Below are positions 1 to 11,289 of a DNA stretch of 64,000 nucleotides, piece after piece. Position numbers and translations under genes: made by a program. Below the pieces are notes generated by a model, which made no database searches, had not been told where the DNA came from, and saw nothing but the letters and a program-made list of their open reading frames with translations. Source of the DNA: Symbiodinium natans (Eukaryota > Sar > Dinophyceae > Suessiales > Symbiodiniaceae); assembly GCA_905221605.1 (NCBI GenBank), contig CAJNDS010002623.1, positions 1,042,871 through 1,106,870 of the forward strand. The letters run 5' to 3'. Position 1 is the stretch's first letter; each line of letters begins with the position of its first letter.

Positions 1-117
1 GGGGTCGGGAAGCTTGGCTTCAGGGTTAGGTTTCGAGGGTTTGAGGTGGCTTTTGACAGGAGGGTGGTGCCCAAGGCCTCGCAAACAAATCACGGTCCTA
101 AACCTTAAACCCGAAAC

Positions 118-390
118 CCTAAACCCTAGCCCTAAACCCTAAACCCTAAACCCTCAACCCTAAACCCTAAACCCTAAACCCTGATGAGGGCTCACAAGGC
201 CGCTGCCCCATGGGAAACAGCCTCTGTGCCAACCCGAAGCTCCAGTACCCAGCCAAGATGCCAGCGGGGTTGATGACCTTGGCAGTCTGAGGACAAGAGG
301 CCCCTGCATAAGGGGAGCCGATCGAGAACAGGATAAGTTATAAACCCTAAACCCTAAACCGAAAACCCTAAACCCTAAACCCCAAACCCT
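118..390. repeat. CCCTAAA telomere-type repeat patches
   Basis: Short runs of CCCTAAA (about 118-183 and 340-392) are separated by unrelated sequence. The heptamer is the plant/dinoflagellate-type telomere unit. The runs are short, degenerate and embedded in other DNA, so this is interstitial telomere-like sequence rather than a chromosome end. Confidence 0.9.
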
Positions 391-392
391 AA

Positions 393-2255
393 AGAACAAG
401 AATCCGAGCAACATGCAAGGCAACAGCACAAACGTGAATGCCAGTGGGGCGTTCAAGCACTTCGCACGGAACGGTCTGATGCCTTAAAAGCCATGCAAGT
501 TAGGGCAAGGCTTGGGGAGGGTTGTTGCATACTTAGCTTCTAGGGCTTACGGGATAGGAGGATTCCGCGCTCAACTTTGCACTCACAGATCTCAGCGTCG
601 AGCGATTGCATCCGCATCTGAGTTTGCGAGCAGCCTGCCATGTGCGCACGCAGGCCGTGGACTGCCCAAAGCCTACACCCCAACAAGCACGACGCCCAAA
701 ATACAGGGGCTCTGGGAGTTCGGGTGCAGGATCCAGGGGTTCAGCAGTCCCTCCCCAACACCCCGCCAGTTTGGACTTGCACCTGGGCCCAGGAACATCC
801 TCCCTTCTTGCATTAAAGTTGTGCAGGTGGTTGAGTCTGCCAAGTTGTACATGCCTGGATCGTTCTGTTTGCGTTTAAAAAATGCTAAACCCCCCGCCCC
901 CTCCGAGTCTGCGAAGCTGTACATGACTGGATCATTCACTTGTTTGCAGGCGGGCTGGGTTGCGCCTAAACCCTACACCCTTTTCAAGGCTTGCTGCCCC
1001 TTGCTGTTGTTTAGCTGTTTAGCATGTTGGTGATAGTACATTGTTTTTGATGAACGCCTCCTGGCGTACCCTTTGTCAATCTCAGTGTTTTGGAGTTGGC
1101 CAAACCAAGACCAAATTACAGCACTTCGGGTTGTCCACCACGCCAAGATGCAATTGAGCGGCCAAACAAGGAAACGCGGACATCTACGAGCATCCTTTAC
1201 GCCGGCGTACACACTTCGCGGAGCGATGCAGCATCAGCAAAATCGCACGGGACCCAGGGAGGAGCACGATTTAGACCACTAGTCTACATAGACCCCCGAA
1301 CCTGTACTCAAGCGGATTTCCTAAAAGACGATAAACCCTTCGAGAGGAGCCTGATGCATTCGTCCAGGTCGTTGGTCTGCAGATGCTCGACTGCCACGCC
1401 CAGCTCCGCAGCGGTGGCGCGAATGTGAGCGTCCTCAATAGGAGGGTTCTGGATAGAGGGTTTGGGGTTTTAGGCCGTTCTTTGATGTTCGACGGGGCAG
1501 ATCCACATCTGCTTCCGATTCAATGACGGCAAGGATCGTAGTCAGCAAGTTGCGCAGACGAGCGGAAGTACACCCGCGACTCTTCCGTCGTGCCTCTGGT
1601 GTCCAAGCCTGTCGCGAATCTAGTTCCAGGCCAACAGAACTAGGGAGCAACACCGACGCCCAAGCGACATCCGAATAAAGTGATGGTTGTGAGTGAGAAG
1701 GGACTTGCAACATGACAAAAGCATACAACTCAATAGAACATTCCATGCATCTCATCTGGTACATAGAATGCAAAACAAGATTGCTTTCATCCGAATAAAC
1801 ATCCTGAAGCATTTCAAGGCGGCTACCCAATGTGTGCTGCGAAGAGTGCGAGAACCCCTTTCGAGAAACGGGCACATTCCGCCTTTGCCATTCAGCACCT
1901 CAGCACCAGAGGAAGGCTGCGTTGCATCTTAACATCAAGCAGGACATCCAAGCAAGAGCATGGACTGTCAGCCTCGCTTGGGCTAGCAAGTGATCTTGAG
2001 CATGCCAATACCTGAAAAGGCTCAAGGCCCGAACCTCTCAAAACTTCAAAGCCCAACAAGCAACAGCTTTTTCAACCACCCTCACGCCCTGAACCCCAAG
2101 CCCTAAACCCTAAACCCAAAATCCTAAACTCCAACCACGAAGTGAACTTCGAAGCCATGGCACCAGAAGCCGCACAGCGCCGGCCATGGTTTGAAAGCAG
2201 AAGCAGGCGCTGGGACGCTATGGATCTACTGCTACGTGTCGTTTTGGGGCCTGGG
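393..2255. other. No recognisable gene
   Basis: I see open frames of up to 173 codons on both strands, but none shows a known motif, a convincing exon structure or biased composition. A few isolated CCCTAAA units occur around 2100-2120. Treated as intergenic. Confidence 0.5.
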
Positions 2256-2261
2256 TTGTTT

Positions 2262-2552
2262 TGGGGTTTAGGGTTTAGGGTTAAGGGTTTAGGGATTAGG
2301 GTTTAGGGTTTCGGGTTTAGGGTTCTCAGATGGCTTGTTTGTTTTTTTAGGGTTTAGGCTGAGAGCCTTCGGGTTTAGCGGTGAACAGGCACTGAGAGGT
2401 TGCTGACAAAGACAAAGACGCGAAATGCACTCTGACCTCAGCCACGTGACTCTTTCATTCTCCCCCTTGCGCGTGCTGGCGCAACCAGGGTTTAGGGTTT
2501 CGGGTTTAGGGTTTAGGGTTTAGGGTTTAGGGTTTAGGGTTTAGGGTTTAGG
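2262..2552. repeat. TTTAGGG arrays
   Basis: Two patches of TTTAGGG on the plus strand (about 2262-2320 and 2487-2552), with variants such as TTTCGGG, are separated by unique sequence. Orientation is opposite to the patches at the left edge. Confidence 0.9.
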
Positions 2553-2734
2553 GTATCAAACTCCTCTACTCTTGAGGTTCCTTCTTCATTGAGGGATTCG
2601 GCGATATGAGAAACAGCCCCAGTCAGAGACTCGCGACCCCTAAGCCACCCTCATTGTGGTTTCGAAGCCCCGTAAGAATCGCGCGGTCGATGGTTCAGGG
2701 CAGAAGCTTTAGGATTTGGGCATAGAGTGTGGGC

Positions 2735-3453
2735 ACACCCTAAACCCTGAACCCTAAACATCCCTAAACCCTAAACCCTAACTCTAAACCCTAAACCTAA
2801 ACCCTGAATCGAGGAAGGGCCCCTGCTGGAGGGCGAAGTTCCTCTCGGGCTTCGTGCACCTGCGTGCTTGTTACCATCCCACGCCCAGCCTGCCTTCTAC
2901 CCCCATGGCTGGAAAGAAAGGCAAAGAGCCCAAACCCTGGGCCCAGAAGAAGATAGTCATGTGCAAAAACCTCTTCCTTCCTTAAAACGAGCGTCATGGG
3001 CTGAAGCTCTTCAATTTGTGCTGCAGGTCTCAGCCTTATTGGGGGACTTGAAGGCAAATATCTGCCGGCCGAGCTACGGGCTCCGAACCCTAAACCCTAA
3101 ACCCCAAACCCTAAACCCCAAACCCTAAGCATGGCTTTGTAGCCCTGGGTTTTACGGGGCTTTAGGGGGCTTCAAAGGTTTGGGTGTTTAAGGGCCCTAA
3201 ACCCTAAACCCTAAACCCTAAACCCTAAACCCTAAACCCTAAACCCTAAACCCGGGCTTACGGGCTTGGGGTTGACAGATCATGACCGTCACTTTCATCG
3301 TCTTGCCGAGCCTGCGGACGCCGCCACGCTCGACGAAGGCCTGCGGCTTGGCGTTCAATTGAGGTTTAGGGTTTAGGGTTTAGGGTTTAGGGTTTAGGGT
3401 TTAGGGTTTAGGGTTTAGGGTTTAGGGCTCAGGGTTTAGGGTTTAGGGTTTAG
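2735..3453. repeat. Telomere-type repeats in both orientations
   Basis: CCCTAAA patches at about 2740-2800, 3085-3127 and 3194-3252 are followed by a TTTAGGG array at 3363-3453. The last two face each other across about 110 bp of unique sequence, giving a large imperfect inverted repeat. Confidence 0.85.
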
Positions 3454-4335
3454 GGTCATCGAGTTCAGACGGGAGTTCCCAGAGCATGGTACCTCTTGCG
3501 GCTGTTCCGACAACAAGGATTCAAGTATTCTGGGGGTCGATTTAAGGGTAGAACTAATTGGGGAAATACCCCGATGGCTACGTTGTCAACTACTCTCGAC
3601 GCAGTACAGGACGTTGATTGCCTCTCCTTTGCGCCAAAACGACATGCGCCGGAAACTGAAAAAGCTTTGCACGTACACCAAACAATGCAACACCGAGGCC
3701 CCCACCGAGCCGTCATGCATTGAACTGCGTAGGCAAGTCGCCAAGGATTCGCAAAGCTCTGCGTCTTCACTGCGTTCTGACTCACGCGGATATGTTGCAA
3801 TTGACAGGATGCCTCGTCGACCATGTCAATCCCTCGAATAACATAAGACTTTCGATGCGGTGTCATGCACTTGATGCGCTGCCAACCATGGCGAGAGTCG
3901 GAGAGTCCACGAGCAGACGAACTGCCCAAGAGTAACAATGACTGCCATCACAAAAGCTCTTCTCTCAGAAGCACCGTGTAGCTCTGCTCTGGTTTTATGC
4001 TTTCACGCCCTGCTGTTTTCAAAGTCTCGCAACTCACTCGGGCATCTTGAAAACTTGGCCACAAGCCTCGGTCTTCGAGTCGTGTCTATGTGACATAGCC
4101 ATCGAGGAGCGCGGAACTTGCAAACAGGCTAGAAGTAAGAACTTTATCCGCGCAATTGCACACTATTTCATACAGGACTCGGGTGTGTGGTGGATTTAGT
4201 GGATTAGGATATGTCCTCAGCCTGCGCAACGCCGCTACGCAGCGTGCTGCAAGCAAGCAGCCGTATCCAAAAATGACGGCGAGATCGTCATGTCTGGGTC
4301 AAGAACTCCGAGCAGACTTCAGGAGGAAGGCAAGT
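3454..4335. other. No recognisable gene
   Basis: Unique sequence. A minus-strand frame of 157 codons is open across most of it but carries no motif I recognise and looks like chance. No RNA gene seen. Confidence 0.5.
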
Positions 4336-4546
4336 GTTTAGGGTTTAGGGTTTAGGGTTTAGGGTTTAGGGTTTAGGGTTTAGGGTTTAGGGTTTAGGGT
4401 TTAGGGTTTAGGGTTAGGGTTTAGGGTTTAGGGTTTAGGGTTTAGGGTTTAGGGTTTAGGGTTTAGGGTCTAGGGTCTAGGGTCTAGGGTTTAGGGTTTA
4501 GGGTTTAGGGTTTAGGGTTTAGGGTTTAGGGTTTAGGGTTTAGGGG
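4336..4546. repeat. Long TTTAGGG array, about 210 bp
   Basis: About 30 near-perfect TTTAGGG units, with one shortened unit near 4415 and three TCTAGGG variants near 4470. It is the longest telomere-type array in the window and has unique sequence on both sides. Confidence 0.95.
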
Positions 4547-5064
4547 GGAGCAAGACCCAGAACACAACTAACGCAAGGCGCAGCAATTAGGTGGGAGTCT
4601 CGGTGCATTGCCGAAAAACCCAAGCCTGGTGGCCATGTCTCGTGGACAACAATGTCATGATGTCAGTAGTTGCAAACTTGAGTGGGTTGCATTCCATTCG
4701 TTTCATGCTGCCGTGCTGCTTTTTTGTGCAGTCGAGAAACTTCAGGGTCCTTAGGCAGCTTAGGCAGATAAGTGCCATTCAGGCTTTGACAAGGAAGTGT
4801 GCAGTGAAACAAAAAAAAAAGGCCATGTAGCACCGGTTTCCATCGCTCGCGTGGAAAAGGTGTGGAGGTTACCACATGAAGTCGGTAGATCTTCAGCAAC
4901 AAGGCCGTGCTCTGCTTTGATTGGGCAGTTGTGCAGCGCTGCAACTGTTGTGCTGCTCAGAGCTTACAAGGGGACGTCAACTCATCTGGTCATCAGCCGC
5001 GTCAGCGCTGGTGGTTGATGCGGTGGGCGCCAGCAGTATCCTTACAGTGTCCATGCTTTTTGTG
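4547..5064. other. Intergenic, downstream of G6PD
   Basis: No coding similarity recognised. It lies directly 3' of the predicted G6PD stop codon (minus strand) and probably holds its 3' untranslated region. No canonical polyadenylation signal is evident. Confidence 0.4.
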
Positions 5065-8000
5065 TCAGGAAGCTAGTTCAATCATACGTGCATCCGTTCT
5101 ATATATGCACTGTAGCCTAACAAGCCAATCAATGCTTGGCAAGACGCCCTCCGGCTTCTGATATCCGTAGAGCTCGAGCGCCTCATCTGCAACTGCAGGT
5201 CCGCGGCTGCCATATGGGTACCTCGTCAGCTGCAACAGTCCCTCAGGCCCAGCTTGAGCTCGGATTTCGTGGCAAGGACTCATGCTAAACCTGGCTCTGA
5301 CATTCCTAAACCCTAAACCCTAAACCCTAAACCCGATAGTCGCGCGTTCCAATTGTGTCAAGCTGCGGCTTCGGCTGCCAGTCCGCGATCTTCTCCTTCA
5401 TGCCAGGACCCCATGAGGGTTTAGGGTTTAGGGTTTAGGGTTTAGGGTTTAGGGTTTAGGGTTTAGGGTTTAGGGTTTAGGGTTTAGGGTTTAGGGTTTA
5501 GGGTTTAGGGGAGTCGAGAGGCGTATTCTATCGGAAAGATGTAGTCTAGGGTTTCGGGTTTAGGGTTACTCATAGAGAGCACTGCAGTATACGATGAGGT
5601 GTGTTCTCAGACGTGAGGAATGAGGATGACGAACCCATGATACTCCATTCACTGGATTCCCTTCAAGCGGAGTTCACGAAACTGCCTTCAGTTCCTTCCT
5701 TCGGGAAGCCTAAACCCTAACCTTAAACTCTAAACCTCAATTGCAAATAACCTGGAGAAGACAAGCATTTGACCCTAAACCCTAAACCCTAAACCCCTAA
5801 ACTTGGAGGGGTTCAACCACAGCCGAGGCTCCAGAAAGGGAGTGAAGAGTTCCCAAGAGCGCATGAGCTCGTCATCTCGAACAAAGCCTCGAGAACAACT
5901 CGAGGGATGTCGGGGAAGTCGGCTCAGTTAGAACTGTGCTTATAACCAAGGATAACCAAGGATAACCATATTCGGGCACCGAAAGGGTTTTTAAGTGGGT
6001 TTTTCAGTGCAGTCATAATTGGGTGATAAGTACCCTGAACTTCCAAGTGGGCTCGGACCGATTTCAAAACACAAAAGCTCCCACTTTCTGTCAGAAGGCT
6101 CTCGGACTGTCCGCGAATGCCAGCGAGAATCAGGCGAGTGTAAGCGGAGGGGCAATAGATGCCAGGATATCGAACCGAGTACGAGAGATCCATTTCACCT
6201 TAGGCATTGGTTTGCTACAATTGGGGCCCCATGTACGGGATGGTGAGGGGGCGCCTGTGATACTGCCCTGGGGAGCATTAAGCCAAGTCACTTTGCATCA
6301 GCTGCTTGGAAAGGCCAGGAGACTTTACCGACATCTTCATGTAAATTGCTTCTCCAGGAGAGACGCGAAGAACCAACTCGTTTCTGGCGGGGTATTGCTC
6401 TCCGAAGAGCTTGCCACAGCCCTCCGCTTCCTTGAACTGCACCCGGATCTCGCACTTACACTCATCGATGGCTTTTCCGGCCCGGACGATGAAGTTCACG
6501 CCTGGACACTGAGAAGGGCTGTGGTCTGAGTCAGAGCGCAATTTAATGTCGAGTCACGTTCATGAACTGCATCCGCCCCAACCTAAAAATCCCTGTCTGT
6601 GATTGATGTTCTTGTTCTTCTTTATAGTGATGACGATGGTTATTGTTCCTTTTGTGGTCCTGCGCGTCTTGAAATTTTTGATCCTTGGACGCTCTTGACA
6701 ATATTGACATTATTGACATTATTGACATTTTGTGACATTATTGACATTACTGACATTATTGACATTATTGACATTCTTGACATTATTGACAGTATTGACA
6801 CTTTTGACATTGTTGACATTCGTGGCATTGTTGATACTATTCATATTCTTGATACTTACTATCTTGTGTCTGCACATACTTGTGGTACTACTGATATGAT
6901 TGCTGTTAGCACCCTATTGCAATAACTGATATCTATAACTTCTCTTCCCCCACCTTGCCAGCGCTCGTTGTTGATGCGGACAACCATCTGGCAGAACGTG
7001 GGGCACTTCTTCGCCATGTCGCGATCTGCTTCTGTGATCGAGTCGTCCTCGAGGTAGCCCGGCTTTCCTTTCGCGCCCACGTATTGCCCAAGGACCACCG
7101 AGGAGGGATCGAAAGGCTCCATGGCTTTGAGGAGTTCCACCTTCCGATCTCGGACGTCAGCCTCCCAGTCCATATCACCTGGCCTTTCCATAGCCACCAA
7201 GCACAGCATCTGCAGCAAGTGATTCTGGATGACATCTCGAATGATGCCGTACTTCGTGAAGTAGCCTCCACGCCCTTCCGTTCCAAAGTCCTCTTTCAAT
7301 GTCACCCTGACTGCAGCCACGTGCTTGTTGTTCATTAAAGGCTCCAAGAACTGGTTCCCAAAGCGCACGGAGAGGATGTTCTGGCAAATCTCATATCCCA
7401 AAAAATGATCCATGCGGTAAATCTCCTCCTCTTTGAAAAGGGCAGATAGGCCTTCCTGCAACTCCTGCCTGGGTTGGGATTTTAGGGCCGTTGCGTTTCT
7501 AGGGCTTACAAGTAGGGTTTGCAAGGGGGCTTCCGGATTGGGGTACCTTATTGGCGTCCTTACTATAAGGTACTCGTACAGTACGACTTGCGGGACTCAA
7601 CTAGGGGGCGCCTTGTTTACGTAAACCCCCATATGCAAACAAGATGTAATGCCTAAAAACCCTAAACCCTAAACCCTAAACCCTAAACCACCTCCGGGTT
7701 GCGCGGATGTGAGGTCATGTCCAAAAGGCTTCTCAATGATGAGCCGTGTGGACCCATCCTTCGCCATGGCGACCTCCTTGATGGCCTTGGCGGCTCCTTG
7801 AAATACAAAGGGGGGAATGGCGAAGTAGAAGATTCTGAAGGACTGCTTCTTTGGGGCGTCGTTGTCGTCGAGGTGAAACCTCTCCTCCTCCACGGTCAGC
7901 AGCTTGTCGAGCTCTGTCATTGCCTCAACGGAATCGTAGGCTCCGGCACAATAGTGCACCTTCTTCAGGAAGGCTGGGATACTGTCTCGAACCTCTGGCA

Positions 8001-8412
8001 TGTCTTGGCAAACGTGCGACTTGGCCAGGGCCTCAGACAAGTACGCCCGGAAGTCTTCCGTGGTCATGCTCTTGCGCGCAAAGCCCACGATGACGGCCTC
8101 ATGCTGCAGGTAGTCATGTGCGAACAAGTCCAGCAGAGCAGGGAAGGTCTCTTTCTTGGCTAGGTCCCCCGTAGCCCCGAGCACCGTCACGGAAAGCTTC
8201 CCAGACCTCCAGGCTTCTTGCTCAAGGCCTATGGAGGCCGCACTGGGGGCAGGTTGCTGCTTAGGCGCCTCACCCAAGGCAATGCCTGCTTTCCCCAAGG
8301 CCTCCTTCACGTTCTTCTGGGAAGTGTCCACCACATGAAGCAGCTCCTCAAAGTCCGCCTTGGAGAAGCTGACTTGGGTGGCCTGAGGTGGCAAGGAGGC
8401 CGCACTTCCCAT
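5065..8412 (-). CDS. Glucose-6-phosphate dehydrogenase, six exons
   Basis: Catalyses the first step of the oxidative pentose phosphate pathway, making NADPH. Exons rebuilt on the minus strand: 8412-~7700, ~7470-6954, 6501-~6300, 6198-6100, 5887-5830 and 5278-5065. Exon 1 has the dinucleotide-binding GATGDLAKK and the EKPFG motif. Exon 2 has YRMDHFLGYE, QNILSVRFGN and GTEGRGGYF. Exon 3 has FIVRAGKAIDECKCEIRVQF. Exon 4 has the MDLSYSVRY region, exon 5 FVRDDELMRSWELFTPFL, exon 6 YPYGSRGP. The start was placed at the Met opening MGSAAS, an N-myristoylation-like sequence; an upstream in-frame Met at 8541 is possible. Exons 4 and 5 appear to use GC donors; exon 1/2 and 3/4 edges are approximate. 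Odd point: the substrate-binding Lys of the RIDHYLGKE motif is Tyr here. The last ~30 residues are unlike known G6PD ends. Confidence 0.85.
5305..5510. repeat. Telomere-type repeats inside a G6PD intron
   Basis: CCCTAAA at 5305-5335 and TTTAGGG at 5415-5510 both lie in the predicted last intron of G6PD (5279-5829). Further CCCTAAA patches occur at 5708-5795 in the same intron. The two orientations could pair in the transcript. Confidence 0.85.
6685..6860. repeat. (ATTGACATT)n minisatellite in a G6PD intron
   Basis: About fifteen tandem, slightly degenerate copies of a 9-bp unit (plus strand ATTGACATT; some copies shifted by one or two bases). The array lies in the predicted second intron of G6PD (6502-6953), which is larger than the other introns here. 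Confidence 0.9.
7540..7690. repeat. CCCTAAA patch and hairpin in G6PD intron 1
   Basis: The first G6PD intron holds four CCCTAAA units at about 7655-7687, next to the exon 1 donor. It also holds an imperfect hairpin around 7546-7573 (ACCTTA paired with TAAGGT). Its TCCTTACTATAAGG core resembles part of the MITE arm at 56057-56156. Confidence 0.6.
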
Positions 8413-8419
8413 GGCCCGA

Positions 8420-9168
8420 GCGCGCAGCAGCACCTCCCAAGCTCTCTCCCTCGCCCCGCTTTCGCAACCCCAAAACTCGTCTAGGCATAACCTTGTGCTG
8501 GAAGCTGATGCTGATACTGCTTTAAAGTCATATATAGCCATATATAGTCATTGACTCATAGGCCAATGTTCAACAAAAGATCTCAAGTGACTGCTCTTTC
8601 GAGCCAATGGTTGCGGAAAGTATCCACAAAAACCTCCAAGCAGCATGCTGCAACTTGTTACAAACTTTGGGCGTACGATAATCAGGAAGGCCCTCTGGCT
8701 TGCTTGTACTACAAGCGCCGTCTAGGACAGCTGGACGGAAAATCCCAGGGAGGGCACTTCGCAGGAGACTAAGATAAGGTATATAATAAGTATATAAGGG
8801 TACAAAGGTTCGAAAGTCGCTATTCGGGGGGGTGTCAAGGAGTTCTGGGAAAACCAGCCACCTCTTCAAATCGGAGGGTTTGGAGCTTGGCACCTGGGGT
8901 TTGGGTCAAAGCTGTTAGACACTAACTCCAAAACGATTTGGGGATCTTTGGGGTCCAAGATGAAAGCAGAGCAAGAACCATCCCAGATCCAGATGAGGTA
9001 GTATCTTTATCAAAGTTTTGTATATATACTCTATACCTTAAACTCTAAAGCCTCCTTCATTTTCGAACCTTGAAGGGCGGGATGCGATCCTTGCGGTCAC
9101 CGTCTTCGGGCTGACGCGCTTCGGGCCCACTGCGGGCTGAGTAAGGGGTTTGGGGTTAGGGATGAGGC
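8420..9168. other. Intergenic, upstream of G6PD
   Basis: Spans the presumed 5' flank of G6PD and the 3' flank of the next minus-strand gene. No coding similarity and no obvious core promoter; dinoflagellate genes usually lack a TATA box. Confidence 0.4.
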
Positions 9169-9226
9169 TCACAGTCCAAGACTTAGGGCCATCGGCTCTT
9201 CTGCCAGAGTTTCCCGATCCCCGTAG

Positions 9227-9310
9227 CGGCTACCCCCCCCCCCCCATTTTTCCAGGTGCAGCAAGCCTCCGAGTATTTTTCTGGGGGGGGTGGGGGGGGT
9301 TGGGGGGGGG
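9227..9310. repeat. Homopolymer C run and G-run cluster
   Basis: A run of about 13 C at 9233-9245 is followed by three long G runs at about 9282-9310. The G runs could form a G-quadruplex on the plus strand. Reading frames crossing this stretch give only Pro/Gly-rich low complexity and are not credible. Confidence 0.8.
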
Positions 9311-9469
9311 CTTATTGGCCCCCTGGTCCTTTGAGCCAGGAGGCCGAAGAAGCTAGTTGGGGCCCCCCCTCGGATACCGAACGCAATCGTCACTGCCAGG
9401 CTTCCCTTGAGCGGTCTTTGGGGATCAAGACGATGAGCGGGTGCTTGCTCCAAGGTGCCTGGCGAGCTC

Positions 9470-10321
9470 TCTTCCGCGCGCGTGAAGTGCTCAAAGGCGG
9501 TGACGTCATGCTCCTGATAGTGCCAACCCATCTTCTCCAAATATGCAACTTCCGCTGTCTGAGATAAGCCAAGGCCGGTGCTCTGCCGTGCCTCTTGCAC
9601 GGCGGTCGCGTCAGAAAGCTGCTCCCAGGAGAGCTTGCCCATACCAACTTTGCCTTCGAAGTAGAAGACGTGAAGGGTCTGCCCCCATTGAATTGCCTGC
9701 TCCACGTTCCTTCGCCACTCTTCGAACCAGCGGCAGCCCCACGGCGCCCGACCGACCCAGATTTTTTTCGCAGCGCTCCTCAGCGTCTTTGCGCGCCTGT
9801 GCAAACTCGGTGTGCCACTGAAACATACTCATCTGCTGGTGCTTGACGACGATGATCTGCCCCATTGCCGCAGCATCAGCTTCCCGGGTTGCCACATCTT
9901 CCGGGGAGAGCACTTCTTGACTGTGGTCAAGTACACTGAGATACGCTTGCGCGGGCACCTGGCCGTAGAGGGCTTTGCACCAGCACTCGCCTGGCGCTTC
10001 GGGATTGTCCGCATGCTCACCCAACCCGGACTCCTTCTCTGTCAGGAAAACGCAAGCCATGGAGCAAGTGCTGTTCTCCTTGACAAGAAAGACAGCATCA
10101 TCCCACTGTTGGCCGTACTTCCCCGGGAAACTCACGATGCAATTTGTGGCATCCTTATGGATCTTGCCGGGGAAGCTGATGCGTTTTGAAACCAGGAAGG
10201 ATGACGTGAAACCTGAAAGCGCGGCAAGTTTTTTATATGTTTCCAGTGGATTCGCCCATGCTTTTGAGGCAAACCATTCCACTGAGAAGGAGCGCATATA
10301 CGACCTGAAGGCTAGTGTCAA
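9470..10321 (-). CDS. Unrecognised protein, apparent frameshift at a T7 run
   Basis: Function unknown. On the minus strand two frames each look protein-like in turn. The first (10321 down to about 9770) contains FPGKYGQQWDDAVFLV and HTEFAQARKDAEERCEK. The second (about 9765 down to 9470) contains CRWFEEWRRNVEQ and QTLHVFYFEGKVGMGKLSWE. They meet at a run of seven T (9762-9768; seven A in the coding sense). One base fewer would join them smoothly, so this is a real frameshift, a small intron or an assembly error. Upstream exons may include the membrane-like segment at 10.4-11.1 kb. Composition is charged and Trp-rich with no signal peptide visible. True ends are unknown. Confidence 0.4.
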
Positions 10322-10427
10322 CAGTCAGAACGGTCATGGGGAGGAATGTGCTACCGGTCACACTCACCACTGACACATAGCTGATGCCCGGACCCACAAT
10401 TGCGAGGGCCGCGCTGACATACAATCC

Positions 10428-11081
10428 CTACGCCGAACACCGGAGGTCGCGATCGCCCTGTCCAAGATGCTCAAAGGCCACGCGGCCCGCATGGCACGGA
10501 GACAAGCACTGCAACGTCCAAGTGGCTAATGCACACATACAGGCAGCCGTCAACAGCAGGTAGTGCATTCGTGGGTCAGTTGACACCTCAAGGGCGGCCT
10601 CACAAAACCGCATAGCACCAAAGCCAGCCAGGCAACACAAAGCTGTATAAGCCACACGATGGTTGAAGCCCAAGCGGCGTTCCACAGATATTCATCACCG
10701 GATTGACCCGCGATGTACAGCATCCATGGGTCGAATCCGATCCATGCCACACACAAGACTATCCGGCGACACCTGCAGCTCCGACGAGGCGCCCCGACGC
10801 CAGACGTAGCAGACACCCAGCCCGGAAATCGCCGGCCTTCCAAAACCATCCAGAAATGCGTTGGTCGCGTGCCACCAATCACTGCTGAGCAGGTTCAGTT
10901 GCGGGAACAAGGCGCCGAGGTCGCCAGTGCTACTAGCGCCAACCAGGTTGAGGCTGAGCAAGCAAAGGCTATTGGCCACGACGCGGGCAGTTGTATACAC
11001 CAGCAGCAACACCAACCATGCCACTCTTGACCACCGCGGCGGCCATTCTCCCTGCTCGAGCAGCATCTTCCACGCCGCCAT
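10428..11081 (-). CDS. Possible multi-pass membrane protein, exons unresolved
   Basis: Minus-strand frames here are rich in hydrophobic stretches, for example WSRVAWLVLLLVYTTARVVA near the start at 11081. A second is STIVWLIQLCVAWLALVLC at about 10650. A third, in another frame, is MHYLLLTAACMCALATW at about 10555. Stop codons at about 10692-10697 interrupt the first frame and the next stretch is open in two frames, so introns or decay must be involved. I do not recognise a family. It may be the 5' part of the gene at 9.47-10.32 kb, on the same strand with no clear gap. Confidence 0.25.
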
Positions 11082-11289
11082 CGGCAGCGTGGCCGTAACG
11101 ATGCCGGGGGAGGCCCCTGGGAGGGCGACTTTGTCGACCCTGCCCTGTCTAGACTTGTGCCCAAAAGGACGTCAGACATTGAACTGCCGTAGTGCTGTTT
11201 CACAAAAAAAACTCCAACATACAAAGGTTGGTAAGCAATTGAGGGCGTCCCACTTCCCACTTCTGTTCGAGACGCAAAGCCGTCCATAC

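Noticed and set aside
1-190. Chromosome end because of CCCTAAA repeats at the left edge
   Set aside because: The arrays are short, degenerate and recur throughout the gene-bearing parts in both orientations, so they are interstitial.
6543-6925. Ile/Asp/Thr- and Met/Ser-repeat frames
   Set aside because: Translations of the ATTGACATT minisatellite inside a G6PD intron.
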